Positions 1 through 5,977 of a stretch of 7,696 nucleotides of DNA are shown one piece after another (positions within the stretch are counted from its first letter, which is position 1; each line of letters begins with the position of its first letter). The notes beneath the pieces are model-generated. The model was not told the origin of the DNA. It worked only from the letters and a program-made list of their open reading frames with translations, and made no database searches. The stretch spans positions 2,306 to 10,001 of the forward strand of contig NVTH01000007.1 of assembly GCA_002401525.1 (NCBI GenBank), read 5' to 3'. The position numbers were made by a program, and so were the translations under genes. Source of the DNA: Moraxellaceae bacterium. GTDB lineage: Bacteria > Pseudomonadota > Gammaproteobacteria > Pseudomonadales > UBA3067.

Positions 1-2
1 TA

Positions 3-401
3 GGGATGTGTCTGTCTTTTTCAAGCCTGTTGGTTGCAGCGGATATTGTAGTGGTGGTTCACCCCTCCAATACCATTGACGCCATCAGCAAAGAAGACAG
101 TGCAAAAATATTCTTGGGTAAACTAAAAAGTTTTACCAACGGAAAATCTGCAATCCCTTTGGATCAGCATGAAGGAGCCGAAGAGAGAGATAGTTTTTAT
201 TCCAAGGTGGCAAGAAAATCAGACTCTCAACTTAAATCTTACTGGTCGCGATTGATCTTTACAGGCAAAGGGCAACCCCCCAGATCTGTATCCAATAGCG
301 ACGCAGTGAAAGCCGCAATTGCAGCCAATCCCAATATGATTAGCTATATGAGCGGCAGCGAAGTAGACAGCTCTGTTAAAGTGATTTTACAAATCCCATA
401 G
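3..401 (+). CDS. Small PstS-like periplasmic substrate-binding protein, 5' end cut by the window
   Basis: Seen: an open frame from the left edge to a TAG stop. The first ATG (position 6) gives 131 residues. That start is doubtful: the preceding bases in the window carry no ribosome site, and the sequence after it (FSSLLVAADI) looks like the hydrophobic core and Ala cleavage site of a signal peptide without its basic N-terminus. The true start is therefore probably outside the window. The mature part contains YWSRLIFTGKGQPPR (79-93) and an acidic/polar PLDQ segment (51-54), and it ends in a short beta-like VKVILQIP. Family knowledge: proteins of about 140 residues with this pattern are usually annotated as phosphate ABC transporter substrate-binding proteins (PBP-like, PF12849), about half the length of true PstS. 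Inference: a secreted binding or accessory protein. No permease or ATPase is nearby, so transport of phosphate is unproven. It is a paralog of the next + strand gene. Confidence 0.75.
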   Translation, partial: GMCLSFSSLLVAADIVVVVHPSNTIDAISKEDSAKIFLGKLKSFTNGKSAIPLDQHEGAEERDSFYSKVARKSDSQLKSYWSRLIFTGKGQPPRSVSNSDAVKAAIAANPNMISYMSGSEVDSSVKVILQIP

Positions 402-409
402 CACCCTTT

Positions 410-447
410 ACCATTCACTCGCCAACGCCGGTTAGCGAGTGAATGGT
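410..447 (+). terminator. Strong hairpin after the first binding-protein gene
   Basis: A perfect 13-bp inverted repeat, ACCATTCACTCGC (410-422) and GCGAGTGAATGGT (435-447), encloses a 12-nt loop in which AAC/GTT can add three more pairs. It starts 8 nt after the TAG stop, where a terminator would sit. There is no T-tract after it (the next bases are CCCCACCCC), so it may act as a 3'-end stabiliser or an imperfect terminator. Confidence 0.5.
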
Positions 448-618
448 CCCCACCCCGCTCCTTAAGCATCAACATTCTTTACACCTAAACCCTTCCTTAG
501 TTATTTAAGCGCTCCGCTTACCCTCGTATAGATTGGCCGCATCTCCCGGCGTCTCAACACAAATACCACTCCCCACTGCACATTGACCTTATCGATTGCG
601 ACAATCCGACCGATGAAC

Positions 619-646
619 TTGAGAATTCATCAAGCACTGCTATAAA
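619..646 (+). promoter_or_regulatory. Predicted sigma70 promoter for the second binding-protein gene
   Basis: TTGAGA (619-624) and TATAAA (641-646) are separated by 16 nt, close to the sigma70 consensus. Transcription would start near 652, about 40 nt before the ATG at 692 and about 127 nt before the preferred ATG at 779. The -35 box lies inside a small dyad, CTTGA (618-622) and TCAAG (630-634), around GAATTC, which could be an operator. No Pho box was recognised. Confidence 0.45.
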
Positions 647-778
647 AAAACAACCCTAAAAATAAATTCAATCTCGCAAGGAAGCGACGCTATGCTTTAT
701 CAAGACAAGTCTTACAATAATTTATTGCTTGAAAGCATCTCAAGTCAGGCCAACCCGTCCCACTCAAGGAGCAATGAA

Positions 779-1231
779 ATGGAAATTCATCCCATTATTC
801 AAGCAAGAATATTACTCGCCAGCGCTCTATTATTAGCGTCAGTTTTTTACATAAACTCCGTTAACGCCTCTACCGTTGTAATCGTCAGCAAAGACAACCC
901 CGTGACCAGCCTAACGCAATTAGAAGTCAAACAGCTGTTTCTAAAACAAAACAAATATTTCCCTGGCGGCTCCGCTGTTTTGCCTATCGATCAAACCCCT
1001 AACCAAGCAGTTAAAAAGGATTTCTATCAATCAGTTGCCCACATGACCGGCTCGCAGTGGCTGGCCTATTGGTCCAAACTAATTTTTACAGGCAAAAAAA
1101 ATCCTCCTCGCCTAGCAGCAGACAACCTGGATGTCGTGGAATTGGTGGCTAGCAGTCCCAAATACATTGGATATATTGATTCAGACTCAATAGACAACCG
1201 GGTCAAAGTGGTTTATTCCGTACCGCACTAA
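779..1231 (+). CDS. Small PstS-like periplasmic substrate-binding protein (second paralog)
   Basis: Seen: 150 residues from the ATG at 779. This start is preferred because AAGGAG (766-771) stands 7 nt before it and the protein then begins with a standard signal peptide: a short basic N-region ending in R10, a hydrophobic core ILLASALLLASVF (11-23) and a VNA/S cleavage site (28-31). An in-frame ATG at 692, also with a good ribosome site (AAGGAAG, 678-684), would add 29 polar residues in front of the signal peptide. The mature region shares FYxxVA and YWSKLIFTGKKNPPR (97-111) with the upstream gene and ends in VKVVYSVPH. Family: short PBP-like proteins annotated as phosphate-binding. Inference: exported soluble binding protein whose ligand is not established. 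It is transcribed from its own predicted promoter and ends before a bidirectional terminator. Confidence 0.8.
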   Translation: MEIHPIIQARILLASALLLASVFYINSVNASTVVIVSKDNPVTSLTQLEVKQLFLKQNKYFPGGSAVLPIDQTPNQAVKKDFYQSVAHMTGSQWLAYWSKLIFTGKKNPPRLAADNLDVVELVASSPKYIGYIDSDSIDNRVKVVYSVPH

Positions 1232-1258
1232 TGAAGCGGGGAGTAAAATCCAGGCAAA

Positions 1259-1285
1259 AAAAAGCCCGCTTTAGGCGGGCTTTTT
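1259..1285. terminator. Bidirectional intrinsic terminator between convergent genes
   Basis: A perfect 11-bp stem, AAAAAGCCCGC (1259-1269) and GCGGGCTTTTT (1275-1285), has a TTTAG loop. The GC-rich core is flanked by A and T runs, giving a U-tract in both directions. It lies between the + strand binding-protein stop (1231) and the minus-strand dehydrogenase stop (1307), so it can end transcripts from both sides. Confidence 0.92.
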
Positions 1286-1306
1286 AATCTTACTAAGACG
1301 TCGCTA

Positions 1307-2215
1307 CTACTTATTCATATGTGCCAGTAATAGACCCATCTCTTCAGTTGCGCTGTTAGGCACAACGTAACCTTCTTCGTTACGAATCTCTTCGAAGTTG
1401 TCACGAACTTTTTCCAAGGTAAGCTCTTTATCAAAGATACCTTTGGTAGCGCCAACGAAGATACGACCGACTCGTCCTGCAGCAGCCGAATAGATTTCAC
1501 CATTCACAGGGCAGCTTTCATGTGCTAAATAAGCAACAATAGGCGAGACCAAAGCTGGGTCCATATCAAACTGATCACCCATTGGGCCCATCAAGTCCTC
1601 AGTCATTCTGGTTTTAGCACCGGGCGCCAGAACGTTTGCTTTGATGTTGTATTTCGCGCCTTCAATTGCCAATACATTGGTCAATCCGACGATGCCCATT
1701 TTAGCGGCGCCGTAGTTAGTTTGGCCAAAGTTACCAAAAAGACCGGCAGCAGAAGAAGTATTAATAATACGCCCGTACTTTTGCTCACGCATGATTTCCC
1801 AGGCCGCTTGAGCCACCCAAGTACACCCTTTCAAATGCACATCAATCACCGGATCAAACAGTTCAGGAGTCATGTTACGGAAAGACTTATCACGTAAAAT
1901 CCCCGCATTATTGATAACGATATCAACGCGACCAAACGCATCAAGAGCAGTTTTAATAATGCCAGCAGCGCCTTCTGGAGTTGCTACAGTATCGCCGTTT
2001 GCAACCGCTTCACCGCCCGCTTCTTTGATTTCAGCAACCACAGTGTCAGCAGGTCCTAAAGAACCATCAACACCTCCAGCAACACCGCCGCCCAAATCGT
2101 TGATTACTATTTTGGCACCACGAGATGCTAATAAAAGCGCATGAGATCGGCCTAAGCCTCCGCCCGCACCGGTTATAACGGCAACTTTGCCGTCGTATCT
2201 TAATTCATCTGACAT
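1307..2215 (-). CDS. Short-chain dehydrogenase, MFE-2-type (3R)-hydroxyacyl-CoA dehydrogenase-like
   Basis: Seen: 302 residues with a complete classical SDR core. The Rossmann motif is TGAGGGLG (15-22), with an acidic residue at the second strand end (D40), favouring NAD. It also has NNAG (102-105), the serine motif TSSAAG with S155, and YGAAK with catalytic Y168 and K172. VHLKG (126-130) carries His where many SDRs have Asn, as in MFE-2 proteins. GNFGQTNY (161-168) and HESCPVNGE (232-240) also resemble the dehydrogenase domain of peroxisomal multifunctional enzyme type 2 (HSD17B4). A 50-residue tail follows the usual SDR end. Start: ATG preceded by AGAGG at good spacing. Known: such enzymes oxidise 3-hydroxyacyl-CoA to 3-ketoacyl-CoA in beta-oxidation of fatty acids or sterol side chains. 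Inference: it works with the thiolase-like and DUF35 genes upstream. The exact substrate and stereochemistry are not shown. It is the last gene before the terminator. Confidence 0.9.
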   Translation of the reverse strand: MSDELRYDGKVAVITGAGGGLGRSHALLLASRGAKIVINDLGGGVAGGVDGSLGPADTVVAEIKEAGGEAVANGDTVATPEGAAGIIKTALDAFGRVDIVINNAGILRDKSFRNMTPELFDPVIDVHLKGCTWVAQAAWEIMREQKYGRIINTSSAAGLFGNFGQTNYGAAKMGIVGLTNVLAIEGAKYNIKANVLAPGAKTRMTEDLMGPMGDQFDMDPALVSPIVAYLAHESCPVNGEIYSAAAGRVGRIFVGATKGIFDKELTLEKVRDNFEEIRNEEGYVVPNSATEEMGLLLAHMNK

Positions 2216-2337
2216 AATCGACCTCTCTTCTTAATATTATTTCAAAGCTAGTCTTCGGTTTATTCCCTAAACAGAGCACTCGCTATCAGCTCGCTCAATG
2301 TCCTGGCCTAGGGCGGTCACTTCAAATCCACAATGAC

Positions 2338-2374
2338 ATGGTTAGAGCCCTACTCAACGCATGACTCTAACCAT
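2338..2374 (-). repeat. Inverted repeat in the gap between the DUF35 and dehydrogenase genes
   Basis: A perfect 10-bp inverted repeat, ATGGTTAGAG (2338-2347) and CTCTAACCAT (2365-2374), has a 17-nt spacer. It begins 8 nt downstream of the DUF35 stop on the minus strand. No T-tract follows in that direction, so it is a weak terminator at best. It could also be an RNA stabiliser or processing hairpin, or an operator. The 167-nt gap holds no gene, and no convincing separate promoter for the dehydrogenase was seen. Confidence 0.4.
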
Positions 2375-2382
2375 TATTTGGA

Positions 2383-2775
2383 TTATGCAAGCTCAAAAAC
2401 TGGCATGTGTCGCCCACCGGGCAATTCATCCCAAGCCAATTGAACTTTATCGCCGACCTTCACTTCAGTCGGATCGCAATTGACAATTTCCGTCATCATT
2501 CGCGCGCCTTCCTCAAGATCCACTAACGCCACTGCGTAAGGGACTTTGGCCATAGGCATGCTGGGTTTATACACAACAGTAATTGCATAGACCTCGCCTC
2601 TGCCAGTGGATTCACGCCACTCTAAAGTATCTTCGAGCGTGAAAGGCGAAAGCTGACGCGGGTAATGCACCGGTTTATTCGCAGTGGTGCACCATTGCAT
2701 TAAAAGCTTTTTCTCTTTTGTGGCTTCCCAAAACGGCTCTGCGTGAGGGGAAGTTCCCATGATCATGCGGCTCAT
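2383..2775 (-). CDS. DUF35 OB-fold protein with a degenerate zinc ribbon, thiolase partner
   Basis: Seen: 130 residues from the ATG at 2775. This start is chosen over an upstream one at 2814 because GGAGG (2787-2783) lies 7 nt before it and its ATGA overlaps the thiolase stop by 4 nt, the signature of translational coupling. Order: an N-terminal helix with PFWEATKEKKLLMQWC (14-29), a ribbon segment with PVHYPR (35-40), then an OB-fold ending in GDKVQLAWDELPGG (108-121). Family: DUF35/ChsH2-like proteins bind thiolase-like partners and, in some, acyl-CoA. The usual ribbon is CxxC-x10-CxxC. Here the same positions read C29, A32, S43 and T46, so three of four zinc ligands are gone and zinc binding is unlikely. 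Inference: accessory subunit of the thiolase-like protein encoded just upstream. Confidence 0.88.
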   Translation of the reverse strand: MSRMIMGTSPHAEPFWEATKEKKLLMQWCTTANKPVHYPRQLSPFTLEDTLEWRESTGRGEVYAITVVYKPSMPMAKVPYAVALVDLEEGARMMTEIVNCDPTEVKVGDKVQLAWDELPGGRHMPVFELA

Positions 2776-3968
2776 AATGTATCCTCCGATCCCAAAACTA
2801 CCGTTGACGCACAAGACAATACGCCACCCATGCCGTGGGCCACTGCAATATTTGCATTAGGCACTTGGCGAGCATCACATTCGCCTCGTACTTGCCTTAC
2901 GGCTTCGACAATTAGGAACATGCCGTACATACCAGGGTGACAGAACGATAGACCGCCGCCGTTGGTATTGACTGGCAAACTTCCGCCAGGTCCAATTTTG
3001 CCGTCTTCGACGAAAGCACCCGCTTCACCTTTTTCGCAAAATCCTAGATCTTCTAAGGACAAGGCAACAGTGATAGTAAACGAATCGTAAGATTCTAATA
3101 CGTCTACATCGCTCGGTTTAATGCCGGCCATTTTGAACGCGTCACGACCAGAAATCACACCCGGTGTGGTGGTGATATCAGGCATTTGCGAAATCATCAT
3201 CGCGTGATCATGAGCAGTACCACCGCCCAAGACGTAGACAGGCTTCTTCTTCAGATCTTTCGCACGTTCTGCGGAAGTCATTACGAATGCACCAGCGCCA
3301 TCAGTCACCAAACAGCAATCCAAACGATGCAATGGAGTGGACACCATGGGTGAATCAATGACGTCTTGAATAGTGAGCGGATCTCTATAACGAGCCCGTT
3401 CATTCATGCCGGCCCATTCACGAGTCGACACTGCGATTTGAGCCAATTGCTCAGAAGTGGTGCCATAGATGGCTTGATGACGCGAAGCCGCTAAGGCGTA
3501 TGCGCCCGCAGGCATTACATTGGCGTAGGGAAGTTCCCATTCCACCATCGGCATGGGATTTTTAGAATCCATCATGCCCATCATTTGGGACATGTCGCCC
3601 AAGCCTTTGCCCTTCGCTCGAGGGGTCGCTGCATACACAGAGACAACCACTTCTGCCATGCCACAAGCAATCGCCGCTGCGGCTTGCTGGACATGCACTT
3701 CGAAGCTAGACCCACCTGTCATGGTAGTGTTAGTCCACCGGGGCGTAATGCCCAGATGTTCTGCCAACTCCATGGAAGGCATCATCATGCCTGTGGCACA
3801 AAGCCCGTCCACATCGGAGATGTCTAAACCAGCATCATCCAAGGCTTCTTTAATCATTTGCATTTCTAGAACACGATCGGGAATTCCGAGCACACCAGTG
3901 GGAGATACTCTGTCAGCAACTCCGACTATGGCTGATTTACCGCGAACGTAGGATGGATCGTAAGTCAT
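2772..3968 (-). CDS. Thiolase-like acyl-CoA protein (SCP2-thiolase / lipid-transfer type)
   Basis: Seen: 398 residues, the normal length for SCP2-type thiolases. The N-terminus has GVADRVSP, the DVDGL segment (52-56), then NTTMTGGSSFEVHVQQAAAAI (80-100) where condensing thiolases have the nucleophilic Cys. No cysteine occurs between C57 and C102. Later come ESYDSFT (292-298) with Y294, LEDLGFC (305-311), and PVNTNGGGLSFCHPG (332-346) with the conserved H344. Start: ATG with AAAGGGA about 5 nt upstream. Known: Cys-less relatives paired with DUF35 proteins, such as Ltp2, act as retro-aldolases on steroid side-chain CoA esters. Inference: it forms a complex with the overlapping DUF35 gene product and cleaves a C-C bond in an acyl-CoA. 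Ordinary thiolysis is less likely. Databases will often call it acetyl-CoA acetyltransferase, which overstates what the residues support. Confidence 0.87.
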   Translation of the reverse strand: MTYDPSYVRGKSAIVGVADRVSPTGVLGIPDRVLEMQMIKEALDDAGLDISDVDGLCATGMMMPSMELAEHLGITPRWTNTTMTGGSSFEVHVQQAAAAIACGMAEVVVSVYAATPRAKGKGLGDMSQMMGMMDSKNPMPMVEWELPYANVMPAGAYALAASRHQAIYGTTSEQLAQIAVSTREWAGMNERARYRDPLTIQDVIDSPMVSTPLHRLDCCLVTDGAGAFVMTSAERAKDLKKKPVYVLGGGTAHDHAMMISQMPDITTTPGVISGRDAFKMAGIKPSDVDVLESYDSFTITVALSLEDLGFCEKGEAGAFVEDGKIGPGGSLPVNTNGGGLSFCHPGMYGMFLIVEAVRQVRGECDARQVPNANIAVAHGMGGVLSCASTVVLGSEDTL

Positions 3969-4033
3969 GATCGTCCCTTTATTTAACTGAAGTTATTAAT
4001 TCTTATTGATTGCCAAACAGCCTTTTTAGTCCA

Positions 4034-4065
4034 CTGAATCAAACCAACTTAACAATTTGAATCAG
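4034..4065 (-). promoter_or_regulatory. Candidate operator close to the thiolase start
   Basis: CTGAATCAAA (4034-4043) and TTTGAATCAG (4056-4065) form an inverted repeat with 9 of 10 pairs. The same bases also make a direct repeat, TGAATCA at 4035-4041 and 4058-4064, 23 nt apart, about two helical turns. Its position, 66-97 nt before the thiolase ATG, suits an AraC-type activator site, but TGAATCA also occurs by chance in coding parts of the window. Confidence 0.3.
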
Positions 4066-4281
4066 AGCGACCAGGTCCAAGAATAGAAAGGAAATACCTA
4101 GCTATTTGTTCAGCAAATAATAGTTCCGGATCGCAGGCTACGGGATCTATTCCCCTTTTACAAGTACCTAACGGTCACTTTTTGGTGTATTACGGTTGTT
4201 TTTACACCCGGGCTATGTCTTTGGTATCTAACAATATTTTTCTTTTTTTACCCAATACAAGGAGGGTTTTCTTGTTATCAA

Positions 4282-4297
4282 TCAAACGCTTGTTTGA
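4282..4297. promoter_or_regulatory. PsrA-like / TetR-family operator palindrome
   Basis: TCAAAC (4282-4287) and GTTTGA (4292-4297) are perfect inverted arms around GCTT. The core CAAAC-N4-GTTTG matches the published PsrA box, (G/C)AAAC-N2-4-GTTT(G/C). PsrA is a TetR-family repressor released by long-chain fatty acids or acyl-CoA. It lies 314 nt before the thiolase start. Its function here is inferred, and no TetR gene is in the window. Confidence 0.45.
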
Positions 4298-4341
4298 ACA
4301 CTGGCCATTTAAGCCGCCCTGTCCATATACGACAAACAAAG

Positions 4342-4365
4342 GGCAAATTTAACCCCCAATTTGCC
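4342..4365. repeat. Small inverted repeat (hairpin)
   Basis: GGCAAATT (4342-4349) and AATTTGCC (4358-4365) are perfect 8-bp arms around an 8-nt loop rich in C. It lies between the PsrA-like box and the tandem repeat. There is no good T-tract on either strand, so terminator activity is doubtful. Confidence 0.35.
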
Positions 4366-4393
4366 TCAAGTTTTTCTCGAGACATGATCTAGA

Positions 4394-4478
4394 CATAGCG
4401 ACGGCCTAGTTTTAGGACATAGCTTTAAGGCATAGTTAAGGCCTAGCTTTAAGGCATAGTTAAGACACAGGTTAAATA
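4394..4478. repeat. Short tandem repeat made of 12-nt modules
   Basis: Seven consecutive 12-13-nt modules of the form (C)(A/T)AGnTTTAAGG can be read: CATAGCGACGGC, CTAGTTTTAGGA, CATAGCTTTAAGG, CATAGTTAAGGC, CTAGCTTTAAGG, CATAGTTAAGAC and ACAGGTTAAATA. Within them, 21 nt at 4420-4440 recur exactly at 4444-4464 (period 24), so a two-module unit has duplicated. The outer modules are more diverged. The repeat is non-coding and lies 426-510 nt upstream of the thiolase start and about 185 nt past the AraC-like stop. Confidence 0.7.
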
Positions 4479-4662
4479 GACTCAATTTTAGAAACTATAA
4501 ATTTTTGAGGGTATAACAGGACGCTTAGATTCTATTAAGGCCCGACAGACGAGACGAATGAGCTCAATTGGTTTTAGGTTAATTCGCATTTAATCGATTA
4601 ACCCATTAACCACCAAGCTTATTATTTTCAAACTATTGAGGAAGGCCTGATTGAGCGATCAC

Positions 4663-5697
4663 TCAACGGCCATCATTGTATTCAGAGAGTAATTGCTGTT
4701 TTCGGTATTCGCCCGGAGAGACCCCTTCCCAACGCTTAAATGCGTGGTAAAAGGTAGACGCATCCGAAAACCCTAATCGGGATGCAACCGTACCGATCCC
4801 GATCGAGGGCTCCCGCAGGAACTCCTGGGCCATGTCCTGGCGCAATCGATCTCGAAGCTCCGCAAACGAGGTATTTTCTAGTTTTAATTTGCGCTGCAAG
4901 GTACGCGAGGTCATGTTCAGGTGACTCGCTACTTCTTCAATGCCTACCCCGCCAGAAGATAAATTTTTCTCTATATAATCGACTACTTGCCTGGTAATCC
5001 TATAGCCGGCGGCAAGCCGATTCAATTTCTCTTCGGCTAATTGTTCAACCCGATTGTGAAAATCCGGCAACGAACCCGGCAAAGGCTCATCGAGACTGTG
5101 TTTTTCAAAAAATATTCGATTCATTTCTGCATTAAATAGCACCGGCACATTAAAAATACGCTGATATTCTTCTATATAGGGAGGTTGTGAATGAGTGAAA
5201 TGAACTGCCGTAAGAGGGAATCTGCCACCATTCAACCAACGCCCAATGGCTACAATGCGCGTTAAAATAATTTCGTTATAGGCCGCTTGATTTTCTTTCA
5301 AACGAGCGCCGCCAGGGAAATACGACAACACGGCTAAATCACCCTCAAAATCTAACTGAAATTGAGCATGAGGAATCACCAAATCCTTGTATTTCACCAG
5401 TTCAATCAAGGCTTCGCGCCAAGAATGCGCGGAATACACCAAATCCACCATGATGGATCGGCCATGGTAATGATTGTTTTCGCCGTAGTGAAGGCCAAAG
5501 GCCGGATCACCTGAAATATCAATCATAGCGCCTAGTAGCGCTTCAAATTGGTCAAGAGTTAAAAATGCGTCTCCGGAACCTACCAATGCGGGATCAATAT
5601 CCGCACGATTTAATAGATCCTCGATACCGATTTGTTGGCTAACAGCCATATCAATGATACCGGAAAGCACTGAGGCTGGAATTAAATGGCGTTTCAT
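4663..5697 (-). CDS. AraC-family transcriptional regulator (OruR-like, arabinose-binding-type N-domain)
   Basis: Seen: 344 residues from the ATG at 5697. A TTG one codon upstream is a less likely start, and the ribosome site is weak either way. The N-terminal about 200 residues (from LSGIIDMAVSQQIGIEDLL through FGLHYGE) match the PF12625-type ligand domain of OruR/GbdR-like AraC proteins. Residue numbers here count the TTG-started form. The C-terminal HTH_18 domain has a first helix-turn-helix around 253-274 (IEEVASHLNMTSRTLQRKL) and a second around 302-324 (GTVASRLGFSDASTFYHAF), followed by the family motif GVSPGEYR (326-333). Known: such proteins activate nearby catabolic operons when they bind a pathway metabolite. 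Context: same strand and directly upstream of the thiolase group, across a 694-nt control region. Inference: local activator of that group. The ligand is unknown. Confidence 0.92.
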   Translation of the reverse strand: MKRHLIPASVLSGIIDMAVSQQIGIEDLLNRADIDPALVGSGDAFLTLDQFEALLGAMIDISGDPAFGLHYGENNHYHGRSIMVDLVYSAHSWREALIELVKYKDLVIPHAQFQLDFEGDLAVLSYFPGGARLKENQAAYNEIILTRIVAIGRWLNGGRFPLTAVHFTHSQPPYIEEYQRIFNVPVLFNAEMNRIFFEKHSLDEPLPGSLPDFHNRVEQLAEEKLNRLAAGYRITRQVVDYIEKNLSSGGVGIEEVASHLNMTSRTLQRKLKLENTSFAELRDRLRQDMAQEFLREPSIGIGTVASRLGFSDASTFYHAFKRWEGVSPGEYRKQQLLSEYNDGR

Positions 5698-5977
5698 CAA
5701 AAGCTACCGTATATTCAACTGGATACACGACAGACCACGCCCTCGACAGAATAAATCCTAATATTCTGACCAACAAGGGTACATGAATGCCGCATAAACC
5801 CAGTATGCGATCGAGCTCAGGCGAGTATTCTTTACTACCTAACATCTCTTTTATTTATATTAATAATCAGTGCTATAGAGTAAAAGTCTGCCTAGTACGC
5901 AGGTTATACCAGCACTCGAATCAAGCGGATTCTAGACCACAATAGCACCGTTAATCTATAGTTGTTTGGTTAATTTG

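Larger units (their letters stand above)
3969..4662. other. 694-nt control region upstream of the thiolase group
   Basis: No credible long gene occurs on either strand. The region separates the AraC-like gene from the thiolase gene, both read leftward, so it must hold the thiolase promoter. No strong sigma70 or sigma54 promoter is obvious near 3969-4060, which fits activator dependence. It contains an operator-like repeat (4034-4065), a dyad GGTGTA/TACACC (4184-4189, 4203-4208), a PsrA-like box (4282-4297), a hairpin (4342-4365), a tandem repeat (4394-4478) and an AT-rich dyad GGTTAAT/ATTAACC (4577-4583, 4597-4603) that includes the 12-nt palindrome TTAATCGATTAA. No clear terminator follows the AraC-like gene. 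Confidence 0.6.

Noticed and set aside
506..520. TAAGCG-CTC-CGCTTA mini-hairpin in the gap between the two binding-protein genes
   Set aside because: Six pairs with no T-tract and no link to a gene end; likely chance.
1872..2144. 90-residue + strand frame inside the dehydrogenase gene, and similar opposite-strand frames inside the thiolase gene
   Set aside because: They are antisense shadows of genes with clear catalytic motifs and have low-complexity Ala/Ser/Pro-rich translations without ribosome sites.
2747..3540. The 13-nt palindromic string GGGAAGTTCCCAT occurs in both the DUF35 gene (2748-2760) and the thiolase gene (3528-3540)
   Set aside because: It is read in different frames (MGTSP and WELP), both sites are explained by coding sequence, and two copies are weak evidence for an operator.
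4644..4671. Interrupted dyad GGCC..TTGAG/CTCAA..GGCC at the end of the AraC-like gene as a terminator
   Set aside because: The stem has unequal bulges, includes the stop codon and has no T-tract on the minus strand.
5651..5845. 64-residue minus-strand ORF overlapping the start of the AraC-like gene
   Set aside because: No properly spaced ribosome site (AAAAGAG abuts the ATG), no recognised family, and it runs into the N-terminus of a well-supported gene in another frame.
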